A stretch of DNA of 8,163 nt. Source: Actinomycetota bacterium. Lineage in GTDB: Bacteria > Actinomycetota > Thermoleophilia > Solirubrobacterales > Solirubrobacteraceae. Numbering within the stretch: position 1 is the first letter of the stretch; every line of letters starts with the position of its first letter. The DNA lies in NCBI GenBank assembly GCA_005883255.1, contig VAXS01000004.1, positions 5,789 to 13,951 of the forward strand, read 5' to 3'. A program made the position numbers and the translations under genes. This document shows positions 1-5,472 of the stretch, piece after piece. The notes beneath the pieces were generated by a model, which saw only the letters and a list, made by a program, of their open reading frames with translations, had not been told where the DNA came from and did no database searches.

Positions 1-434
1 TAGTTCCAAGGGCCGATTACCCCCACCACCCCGAGCGGCTCGTACGCGAACGCCGAGCGCTTGCCGCGGAAGAAGATCTGGGGCGTGGGGATGTCTTCGT
101 CCGCCAGGATGCGCGGTCCGGCGTCGGCGATCCAGTGCAGGGCGTCGACCGTGGGCAGCAGCTCCATCAGGTAGGCCTCGACCCGCGTCTTGCCCTGCTC
201 GCGGACGATCAGGTCGCGGATGTCGTCCAGCTCGTCCAGGATCGCCTGGGCGGCGCGGCGCAGGTAGCGCCCGCGGTCGGCGAGCGGAAGCTGCGCCCAG
301 AACGGCTGGACCTGGGCGACCTCGTCCACCACGTCCTGGACCGCCTCGGGCGGCGTGACCGGGACGGACCCCAGCAGCTCCCCGGTCGTCGGGCTGAACG
401 ACTCGAGCACGTCGGGCGCGGCGGCGACCGCCAT
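1..434 (-). CDS. Aldehyde dehydrogenase family protein, N-terminal part (runs off left edge)
   Basis: NAD(P)-dependent oxidation of an aldehyde to the carboxylic acid is the family reaction; the substrate cannot be told from this piece. The 144 visible residues begin MAVAAAPDVLESFSP and carry hallmarks of the ALDH N-terminal cofactor domain: an early SPTTGELLGSVP stretch, a helical region with an REQGKTRVEAY segment, an FAYEPLGVVGVIGPWNY stretch ending in the family's PWN signature at the window edge. The catalytic Cys and Glu would lie beyond position 1, so activity cannot be judged. It starts at the ATG read from 434, which gives a normal ALDH N-terminus. A GATAAT hexamer sits 7 nt before that ATG, and the upstream GNAT-like gene ends 18 nt away, so it may be co-transcribed, start its own leaderless transcript, or both. 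The family call is firm. A specific role such as succinate-semialdehyde dehydrogenase is possible but not supported here. Confidence 0.9.
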   Translation of the reverse strand, partial: MAVAAAPDVLESFSPTTGELLGSVPVTPPEAVQDVVDEVAQVQPFWAQLPLADRGRYLRRAAQAILDELDDIRDLIVREQGKTRVEAYLMELLPTVDALHWIADAGPRILADEDIPTPQIFFRGKRSAFAYEPLGVVGVIGPWN

Positions 435-441
435 CGCCCGG

Positions 442-447
442 ATTATC
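442..447 (-). promoter_or_regulatory. Putative -10 box of leaderless aldehyde dehydrogenase promoter
   Basis: On the minus strand this reads GATAAT, one mismatch from TATAAT, followed by a 7-nt spacer (CCGGGCG) and the ATG at 434. Such an AT-rich hexamer stands out in the surrounding GC-rich DNA. The distance would place the transcription start at or next to the A of the ATG. No convincing -35 element or well-placed Shine-Dalgarno sequence is seen. It lies in the 18-nt gap after the stop of the GNAT-like gene. Confidence 0.5.
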
Positions 448-452
448 CCGGC

Positions 453-827
453 TCAGGCCACGCGCCGGCCGGCGCGGCCCACCAGGGCGGCGGCCAGCAG
501 ATCCGCCAGCCCGTCGGTGAGCCGGTCGTCGACCACGATCGTGTCCGGTTCGAGCTCGGACGAATCCAGCTCGATCGCGCCCACTCCCACGATCGCCTCG
601 GTGCCGTCCAGCGGCGTGGTCGCGCAGATGACGAGCCGGCGCCGCGGGTCATAGCGGACCAGCCGCTCCAGCTGGAGGGTCGAGGGCTCGATCCCGCGCT
701 GCTCCAGCAGCCTGGCCAGACCGACCCGGTCCGAGCGCCGGGCCAGCCGCAGTCGCACCCGCGGACCGGCGGGCAGCTGGTAGGTGCGCGACAGCAGCGC
801 CCCGGGATCGAGCTGGTCGAGAACCAT
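453..827 (-). CDS. Short GNAT-fold-like protein with degenerate acetyl-CoA loop
   Basis: A 124-residue protein that most resembles the N-terminal and central part of a GCN5-related N-acetyltransferase. Residues 23-45 (VRLRLARRSDRVGLARLLEQ) look like the first strand and helix that open a GNAT domain. Residues 64-87 (LVICATTPLDGTEAIVGVGA) resemble the central strand pair. Residues 96-119 (DTIVVDDRLTDGLADLLAAA) sit where motif A, the acetyl-CoA pyrophosphate loop and helix, should be. The canonical Q/R-x-x-G-x-G/A loop is replaced by LTDGLA, without the basic or Gln residue. The chain stops five residues past that helix, so the last strands and helix of a normal 140-160 residue GNAT are missing. 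It may therefore bind CoA poorly or not at all, and a non-enzymatic role is possible. It lies between rarA (61-nt gap) and aldehyde dehydrogenase (18-nt gap), all on the same strand. No clear Shine-Dalgarno is seen: AGAGG abuts the ATG, and a weak AACCCT lies 7 nt upstream. Confidence 0.6.
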   Translation of the reverse strand: MVLDQLDPGALLSRTYQLPAGPRVRLRLARRSDRVGLARLLEQRGIEPSTLQLERLVRYDPRRRLVICATTPLDGTEAIVGVGAIELDSSELEPDTIVVDDRLTDGLADLLAAALVGRAGRRVA

Positions 828-883
828 CCTCTTCAGGGTTGCACGCTTCCTGAGCGTTACGTGAAGATCCTGCCGCGTGTGAC

Positions 884-900
884 CGGGATCACTGATCCCG
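884..900. repeat. Perfect inverted repeat at the end of rarA
   Basis: CGGGATCACTGATCCCG has 8-bp arms (CGGGATCA / TGATCCCG) around one central base; as RNA it would form a 7-bp stem with a 3-nt loop. It spans the rarA stop codon (889-891) and begins the gap before the GNAT-like gene. No T-tract follows on the minus strand, so it would be a non-canonical terminator at best. It could equally be a dyad protein-binding site for the promoter of the downstream gene. Confidence 0.4.
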
Positions 901-2208
901 CCCGCGGGCCCGGCGGATCTCGGCCAGGCGCCGGGCGAAGTCCGCCTCGGCGTCGTCGGGCGCGTAGAAGCGCTCGTCCTCCAGGCCCTCGGGCATCACG
1001 TCCTGGTCGGAGACGTGGCCCGGATGGTCGTGCGGATAGTCGTAGCCGCGCCCGCGGCCCAGCGCCTTCGCCCCCGGGTAGGCGGCGGAGCGCAGGTGGT
1101 CGGGCGGGATCCGCGCCCCGTGCTCGCGGACGTGGCCCCGGGCGGCGCCGATGGCCCGCTTGACCGCGTCGGACTTGGGGGCGAGCGAGAGGAAGATCGA
1201 AGCCTGCGCCAGCGCGAACTGGGCCTCGGGCATCCCCACGTGCTCGACGGCGTAGGCGGCGGCCACCGCCACCTCCAGCGCCCGCGGGTCGGCGTTGCCC
1301 ACGTCCTCCGAGGCCAGGACGACCATCCGCCGGGCGATGAAGCGCGCGTCCTCGCCGCCCTCCAGCATCACCGCCAGGTAGTACAGCGAGGCGTCGGGGT
1401 CGGAGGCGCGCGTGGCCTTGATCCAGGCGGAGATGTAGTCGTAGTGCTGGTCGGCGTCGCGGTCGTAGCGCAGCGCCTTGCGCTGCATCGCGTCCTCGGC
1501 CTGGGCCAGCGTCACCGGCTCGCCTCCCGTCACCTCGCAGACCAGCTCCAACCCGGCCAGCGCCGCGCGGGCGTCGCCTCCCGCCCGGTCGGCCAGGAAG
1601 TCGAGCACCTCGGGCGGCACCTCGGCGGCCTCGCACTCCCCGCGCTCCAACGCCCGCCGCAGCAGGGCCACCAGGTCCTCGCGCGACAGCTCGTGCAGCT
1701 CGTAGATCCGCGTCCGCGAGAGCAGCGCCGCGTTGACCTCGAAGTAGGGGTTTTCGGTGGTGGCGCCGATCAGCGTCACCAGTCCCTCCTCCACCGCGGG
1801 CAGCAGCGCGTCCTGCTGGGCCTTGTTGAAGCGGTGGATCTCGTCCAGGAAGAAGATCGTCCCCTCGCCGGTGGTCTGGCGGCGATGGACGGCGCGCTCG
1901 ATCACGGCAGTGACCTCGGCCTTGCCCGCGTTGACCGCACTGGCCTCCTCGAAGGCGGCGTGCGACTGCGCCGCGACGATCCGCGCCAGCGTCGTCTTGC
2001 CCGAGCCCGGCGGCCCGTACAGGATCATCGAGTGCGGGCGCCCCTCCTCGATCGCGGTCCGCAGCGCGGCGCCCTGGTGCAGGAGGTGCTCCTGCCCCAC
2101 GAAGTCGTCCAGCGACACCGGACGCATCCGCACCGCCAGCGGTCCCTCCTCGGGTGGCACCGGCGTGCGCCCCCGCGGTCCGTCGCCGGGATCGAACAGG
2201 CGCTCCAT
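889..2208 (-). CDS. rarA: RarA/MgsA-type replication-associated AAA+ ATPase
   Basis: RarA (MgsA, the bacterial relative of Mgs1/WRNIP1) is a clamp-loader-like ATPase that acts on DNA ends and gaps at stalled replication forks. The 439-residue product has the family layout. A short N-terminus (MERLFDPGDG) leads to LAVRMRPVSLDDFVGQEHLL at 24-43. Walker A is GPPGSGKT at 65-72, and Walker B is IFFLDEIHRF at 118-127. The sensor-1 region is GATTENPYFEVN at 148-159, with an LLSR putative arginine finger just after. The C-terminal oligomerisation region contains HYDYISAWIKATRASDPDAS, RRMVVLASEDVGNADP and the terminal YDYPHDHPGH motif. Length is typical for the family. I prefer the ATG at 2208 because MERLFDP matches usual family N-termini and a -10-like GATGCT lies 7 nt upstream. 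In-frame ATGs at 2220 and 2229 are possible, the latter with GGAGG 6 nt upstream. It is divergent from the M20 gene with only 19 nt between the starts. Confidence 0.93.
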   Translation of the reverse strand: MERLFDPGDGPRGRTPVPPEEGPLAVRMRPVSLDDFVGQEHLLHQGAALRTAIEEGRPHSMILYGPPGSGKTTLARIVAAQSHAAFEEASAVNAGKAEVTAVIERAVHRRQTTGEGTIFFLDEIHRFNKAQQDALLPAVEEGLVTLIGATTENPYFEVNAALLSRTRIYELHELSREDLVALLRRALERGECEAAEVPPEVLDFLADRAGGDARAALAGLELVCEVTGGEPVTLAQAEDAMQRKALRYDRDADQHYDYISAWIKATRASDPDASLYYLAVMLEGGEDARFIARRMVVLASEDVGNADPRALEVAVAAAYAVEHVGMPEAQFALAQASIFLSLAPKSDAVKRAIGAARGHVREHGARIPPDHLRSAAYPGAKALGRGRGYDYPHDHPGHVSDQDVMPEGLEDERFYAPDDAEADFARRLAEIRRARGRDQ

Positions 2209-2214
2209 CACCCG

Positions 2215-2220
2215 TAGCAT
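2215..2220 (+). promoter_or_regulatory. Putative -10 box of leaderless M20 peptidase promoter
   Basis: TAGCAT followed by a 7-nt spacer (CCCCGCC) and the ATG at 2228. It keeps the A2 and T6 positions most important for -10 recognition. Transcription would start at or beside the start codon. It overlaps, on the opposite strand, the hexamer proposed for rarA. There is no recognisable -35 box, and the -35 position would lie inside rarA. Confidence 0.5.
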
Positions 2221-2221
2221 C
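2216..2221 (-). promoter_or_regulatory. Putative -10 box of rarA, overlapping the divergent one
   Basis: On the minus strand this reads GATGCT with a 7-nt spacer (ACGGGTG) before the ATG at 2208. It has three mismatches from TATAAT but keeps A2 and T6. It shares five base pairs with the plus-strand TAGCAT. This is the weakest hexamer of the series, and it is relevant only if 2208 is the true start. Confidence 0.3.
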
Positions 2222-2227
2222 CCCGCC

Positions 2228-3538
2228 ATGCCGGACCTCCAGCAGGAGACGGTGGACGTGCTGCGGCGGCTGATCCGGTTCAACACCGTCAACCCGCCGG
2301 GGGCCGAGCGGGCGGCGATCGAATTCCTGCGGGACCACCTGGCCCAGGCCGGCCTCGACTGCGAGCTGCTCGCGCTCGACCAGGACCGTCCCAACCTGGT
2401 GGCCCGGCTCCGGGGCGACGCACCCGGTCCCACGCTCGGCTTCCTCTCGCACGTGGACACGGTGCTGGCCGCGCCCGAGGAGTGGTCCCGCGACCCCTGG
2501 TCGGGCGACGTGGCCGATGGGTGCGTGTGGGGACGGGGCGCCCTGGACATGAAGTCGCAGACCGCGGCCGAGGCGGTGGCGGTGGCCGCCCTGGCGCGCG
2601 GCGGGTGGCGGCCGCCGCGCGGCGAGCTGCTGGTGATCGCCGTGGCCGACGAGGAGGCGGGCGGCGAGCACGGGGCGCAGTTCTTGACCCGCGAGCACGC
2701 CGACCGGGTCCGCTGCGACTACCTGGTCAACGAGGGCGGCGGCTCACCGTTCGTCTGGGAGGGGCGCCGGCGCTACGGCGTGTGCTGCGCGGAGAAGGGC
2801 GTGTTCCGCTTCCGCCTCACCACCGAGGGCGTGGCCGGGCACGCCTCGATCCCCCGAATGGGGGACAACGCCCTGCTCAAGATGGCGCCGCTGCTCGAGC
2901 GCCTCTCCGCGCGCCAGCCCTCCTTCGACGTGGGCGACGAGCCGCGGGCGCTGTTCCGGCAGCTGCTGGGCGAGGAGCTCGACGGCGATCCCATGCCCGC
3001 GGTCGAGCGGCTGCGCCAGGCCGATCCGCTTCTCGCCCTCCTCGTCGAGCCCACGCTGGGAGTGAGCGTCACGCCCACTCGGATCCGCGCCTCGGAGAAG
3101 ATCAACGTGATCCCCTCGCGCGCCGAGCTCGACGTCGACTGCCGGGTGCCGCCGGAGCTGGGCGAGGACGAGGCCCGCGCGCGCGTGGAGGAGGTGCTGG
3201 GGCCGGCGGGCGACGGGTACCGCCTCGAGTTCCTGGAGCGCGTGGTCGGCAACCGCTCGCCGTTCGCCGGGCCCCTAGTGGACGCGATGCGCGACTGGCT
3301 GGGCCGCGCGGACCCGGAGGGCGAGCTGGTCCCCACGATGCTGCCCGGCTTCAGCGACTCGCGCTGGTTCCGCGCGGCGTTCCCCGACTGCCAGGCGTAC
3401 GGCTTCTTCCCCCACCGGCACATGACGCTGCACGAGGCGGCGCCGCTCATCCATGGGGCGAACGAGCGGATCGACGTACGCGACCTGGGGTTCGCGGCCG
3501 ACTTCTTCCACGACCTGCCGCCGCGGGTGCTGGCATGA
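2228..3538 (+). CDS. M20/M25/M40-family metallohydrolase (ArgE/DapE/carboxypeptidase G2 type)
   Basis: A 436-residue co-catalytic-zinc hydrolase expected to cleave an amide or peptide bond of a small N-acylated amino acid or dipeptide in the cytoplasm; the substrate is not resolved. The M20 catalytic set is complete. FLSHVDTV at 73-79 supplies a zinc His (H75) and Asp (D77). GRGALDMKS at 102-110 supplies the bridging Asp (D107). ADEEAGGEHG at 140-149 supplies the general base and a zinc Glu (E142, E143). NEGGG at 168-172 supplies a further acidic residue, and LIHGANERI near 407-415 supplies the last His (H409). GHASIP at 204-209 belongs to the inserted dimerisation domain. No signal peptide is seen. 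The ATG gives a standard family N-terminus (ETVDVLRRLIRFNTVNPPG). The gene is divergent from rarA, has a leaderless-type TAGCAT upstream, and overlaps the following DUF1385 gene by ATGA, so the two are probably translationally coupled. Confidence 0.9.
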   Translation: MPDLQQETVDVLRRLIRFNTVNPPGAERAAIEFLRDHLAQAGLDCELLALDQDRPNLVARLRGDAPGPTLGFLSHVDTVLAAPEEWSRDPWSGDVADGCVWGRGALDMKSQTAAEAVAVAALARGGWRPPRGELLVIAVADEEAGGEHGAQFLTREHADRVRCDYLVNEGGGSPFVWEGRRRYGVCCAEKGVFRFRLTTEGVAGHASIPRMGDNALLKMAPLLERLSARQPSFDVGDEPRALFRQLLGEELDGDPMPAVERLRQADPLLALLVEPTLGVSVTPTRIRASEKINVIPSRAELDVDCRVPPELGEDEARARVEEVLGPAGDGYRLEFLERVVGNRSPFAGPLVDAMRDWLGRADPEGELVPTMLPGFSDSRWFRAAFPDCQAYGFFPHRHMTLHEAAPLIHGANERIDVRDLGFAADFFHDLPPRVLA

Positions 3539-4335
3539 GCGAGAGCGAGAAGCTCCGCCTGGGCGGGATGGCCCTGCGCAACGGCCTGCTGGTCCACGGG
3601 CCCACGCACTGGGCGGCGGCGGTCCGCGCCCCCGATGGCTCCCTCCGGGTCGCCTCCGGCCCCAAGCCCCGCCTGCGCCGGCTGGACGCGGTGCCCGGGC
3701 TGCGAGGCATCGCCCGCCTGGCCGAGGCGTTCGCGGTCATCCCGCTGGTGAAGCGCACCCTCCCCGAGGCGCGCCTCCCGTTTCAGGACGGCAGCGTCGT
3801 CGCCGTGGCGGCGGGCGCGGCCGCGCTGGGCACGCTGGCCCGCCGCCGCCTGCGCGGCACCGCGGGCGAGGCGGCCGCCGCCGGCGTCTCGCTGGCGCCG
3901 GCGCTGTTCGCGCTGCAGGGCGGCGAGCTGGCCGCCTACCACGGCGTCGAGCACAAGGCGATCGCCGCCTACGAGCAGGACGCGCCCGACGCCGCTCACA
4001 CCGCCAAGGAGCACGACCGCTGCGGCTCCAACCTGGTGGCCCCGATGCTGGCGGCCAACGTGGCCGGCGCGGCGCTGCTGCGGCGGGTGCTGGAGCGGCC
4101 GGGCCCGCTGGCCAACGCCGCCGTGTCGCTGGCCGCCGCGGGCGCCGCGGTCGAGGTCTTCGCCTGGGCCGAGCGCCACGCCGACACGCGGGCCGCTCGC
4201 GCCATCCGCCGTCCCGGCTTCGAGCTGCAGCGCGCGATGGGCACCCGCGAGCCCGACGAGGCCCAGCTCGAGGTGGGCCGCGCCGCGCTGGCGGAGATCC
4301 TGCGCGTCGAGGGCGCGTCAGCTGACGCGGCGTAG
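3535..4335 (+). CDS. DUF1385 (YqhQ-like) membrane protein
   Basis: A 266-residue member of the DUF1385 family, whose biochemical role is not established to my knowledge. Recognition rests on three conserved blocks in family order. LGGMALRNGLLVHGPTHWA at 9-27 corresponds to the GGQAVIEGVMMR-like start of YqhQ. AYHGVEHKAIAAYE at 134-147 followed by HDRCGSNLVAP at 160-170 is the His/Cys-rich core, which resembles a metal-binding site (H136, H140, H160, C163). GFELQRAMGTREPDEAQLEV at 228-247 is the C-terminal family signature. Hydrophobic stretches near 57-72, 87-102, 112-130, 165-183 and 191-211 suggest several membrane segments, though they are rich in Ala and short. It overlaps the M20 gene by ATGA, implying coupled translation. 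Its TAG stop forms the first half of the -10-like box of the next gene. Family assignment is good; the function is unknown. Confidence 0.85.
   Translation: MSESEKLRLGGMALRNGLLVHGPTHWAAAVRAPDGSLRVASGPKPRLRRLDAVPGLRGIARLAEAFAVIPLVKRTLPEARLPFQDGSVVAVAAGAAALGTLARRRLRGTAGEAAAAGVSLAPALFALQGGELAAYHGVEHKAIAAYEQDAPDAAHTAKEHDRCGSNLVAPMLAANVAGAALLRRVLERPGPLANAAVSLAAAGAAVEVFAWAERHADTRAARAIRRPGFELQRAMGTREPDEAQLEVGRAALAEILRVEGASADAA
4314..4329. repeat. 16-bp perfect palindrome in the predicted pncB promoter
   Basis: CGCGTCAGCTGACGCG is a perfect 16-bp palindrome with no spacer. It lies in the last codons of the DUF1385 gene and ends 3 nt before the TAGACT hexamer of the pncB start. A dyad at that position, centred about 23 nt upstream of the pncB ATG, would sit between the -35 and -10 regions, a typical repressor operator location. 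No regulator is identified. It does not look like the NrtR or NiaR operators I know for NAD genes. Confidence 0.4.
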
Positions 4336-4338
4336 ACT
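4333..4338 (+). promoter_or_regulatory. Putative -10 box of leaderless pncB promoter, sharing the upstream stop codon
   Basis: TAGACT followed by 6 nt (CCCGCC) and the pncB ATG at 4345. Its first three bases are the TAG stop of the DUF1385 gene. Two mismatches separate it from TATAAT. There is no Shine-Dalgarno sequence in the 9-nt gap, which supports leaderless initiation or re-initiation. Confidence 0.5.
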
Positions 4339-4344
4339 CCCGCC

Positions 4345-5442
4345 ATGGCGATCACGCCGACGCGCGAGCGCCTGGCGCCGGACGTCTTCCGCCTCCCGGT
4401 GGAGAGGATCCGGGAGGGCTACTACTCCGACGCCTACTTCAACTACGCCAAGGAGCTGCTGGAGGCCGACGGCCGTCACCCCCACGTGACGATGCAGGTC
4501 TTCCAGAAGCGCCGCTCGCTGCTGGGCGGCATCGACGAGGCGATCGCGGTGCTCAAGGAGTGCTCCGGGCGCGGAGGGCCGGACGGCGAGTGGATCGACG
4601 GCTGGCCCGAGCTGGAGGTGGAGGCCCTCTACGAGGGCGACGAGATCGCCCCGTACGAGACGGTGATGACGATCTCCGGCGACTACTCGCTGTTCGCCCA
4701 GCTGGAGACGGTCTACCTCGGCTGCCTGGCCCGCCGCTCGCTGATCATGCGCAACGTCCGCGAGGTGGTGGACGCGGCCAACGGCAAGCCGATCTTCTAC
4801 TTCCCCGCCCGCCACGACCACTGGCTGGTCCAGACCGGCGACGGCTGGGCGGCGCACGTGGCCGGGGCCATCGGCGTCTCCACCGACGCCCAGGCGTCCT
4901 GGTGGGGCGGCCGAGGGACCGGCACCGTGCCCCACAGCCTGATCGCCGCCTACGAGGGGAACACCGTCCTGGCCGCCCAGCGCTTCGCCGAGCGCTTCCA
5001 CGACCAGATGAACGTCACGGTCCTGGTCGACTTCGACAACCACTCGGTCCAGACCGCGCTGGAGGTGGCGGAGGCCCTGGGCGACCGCCTGTGGGGCGTG
5101 CGCCTGGACACCTCGGGGAACCTGGTGGACCGGGCGCTGATGGACGAGATGGGCGACTTCGATCCCCGGGGGGTCAACGCGCACCTGGTGGAGAAGGTCC
5201 GCGCCGAGCTCGACCGGGCCGGGCATCGCCAGGTCCGCATCGTGGTCTCCGGAGGCTTCGACGCCGAGCGCATCTGCGACTTCGAGGAGGCCGGCGTCCC
5301 GGTCGACGCCTACGGGGTCGGGTCGTCGCTGATCCGGGGCGAGAACGACTTCACCGCGGACGTGGTGCTGGTGGAGGGGCGGCCGGGCGCGAAGGTCGGC
5401 CGCTGGTACCGGCCAAGCCCCCGCCTGCAAAGGGTGGAGTGA
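4345..5442 (+). CDS. pncB: Nicotinate phosphoribosyltransferase
   Basis: Joins nicotinate to phosphoribosyl pyrophosphate with ATP use, giving nicotinate mononucleotide, the committed step of NAD salvage (Preiss-Handler pathway) in the cytoplasm. The 365-residue product is of the shorter NAPRTase type, compared with about 400-490 residues in other subfamilies. Recognisable segments are EGYYSDAYFNYAKELL at 24-39, FQKRRSLLGGIDEAI at 53-67, GDYSLFAQLETVYLG at 112-126, and the substrate-binding FPARHDHW at 153-160. GVSTDAQASWWGGRGTGTVP at 177-196 precedes H197, the position equivalent to the His that is phosphorylated in this family. The phosphate-binding barrel end has VSGGFDAERI at 301-310 and YGVGSSLI at 323-330. 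The ATG follows the DUF1385 stop by 9 nt without a Shine-Dalgarno. The gene has its own -10-like box and a palindrome upstream. Quinolinate phosphoribosyltransferase is structurally related but less likely given the GTG-x-x-H segment. Confidence 0.9.
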   Translation: MAITPTRERLAPDVFRLPVERIREGYYSDAYFNYAKELLEADGRHPHVTMQVFQKRRSLLGGIDEAIAVLKECSGRGGPDGEWIDGWPELEVEALYEGDEIAPYETVMTISGDYSLFAQLETVYLGCLARRSLIMRNVREVVDAANGKPIFYFPARHDHWLVQTGDGWAAHVAGAIGVSTDAQASWWGGRGTGTVPHSLIAAYEGNTVLAAQRFAERFHDQMNVTVLVDFDNHSVQTALEVAEALGDRLWGVRLDTSGNLVDRALMDEMGDFDPRGVNAHLVEKVRAELDRAGHRQVRIVVSGGFDAERICDFEEAGVPVDAYGVGSSLIRGENDFTADVVLVEGRPGAKVGRWYRPSPRLQRVE

Positions 5443-5443
5443 T

Positions 5444-5457
5444 GGCGCCCGGGCGCC
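5444..5457. repeat. 14-bp palindrome before the ftsH-like start
   Basis: GGCGCCCGGGCGCC is a perfect palindrome in the 30-nt gap after pncB. It directly abuts the GATACT hexamer of the next gene. It could act as a weak hairpin after pncB or as a binding site, but an all-GC palindrome of this size is expected by chance about once or twice in DNA of this composition and length. Confidence 0.25.
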
Positions 5458-5463
5458 GATACT
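5458..5463 (+). promoter_or_regulatory. Putative -10 box of the ftsH-like gene
   Basis: GATACT with 9 nt (GCTGAGGCG) before the ATG at 5473. It keeps A2 and T6 of the -10 consensus. GAGG lies only 2 nt before the ATG, too close for an efficient Shine-Dalgarno. The spacing is the longest of the series in this window, so a leader of one to three nucleotides is possible. Confidence 0.4.
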
Positions 5464-5472
5464 GCTGAGGCG

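Noticed and set aside
102..108. PSAH instead of PSGH in the PAP2 protein (residues 104-107) as a catalytic defect
   Set aside because: The Lys, Arg, His and Asp residues of all three motifs are present, and Ala at this position is, as I recall, common in actinobacterial PAP2 proteins, so it is probably a normal variant. The coordinates given here are residue numbers near the motif rather than window bases; the gene is at 7637-8137.
2209..2550. Open frame extending rarA up to about 114 codons further upstream
   Set aside because: The extension would overlap the M20 coding region and encodes a Ser/Arg-rich sequence unlike any RarA N-terminus. RarA proteins begin shortly before the LAVRMRP segment.
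4341..4350. CGCCATGGCG palindrome around the pncB start codon as a regulatory hairpin
   Set aside because: Only 10 bp with no loop, common in GC-rich start regions; it is much weaker than the 8-bp stem at the mce start.
5444..5457. 14-bp palindrome GGCGCCCGGGCGCC as an operator or terminator
   Set aside because: Listed as a feature but not promoted to a finding: all-GC palindromes of this length are expected by chance in this composition, and there is no T-tract.
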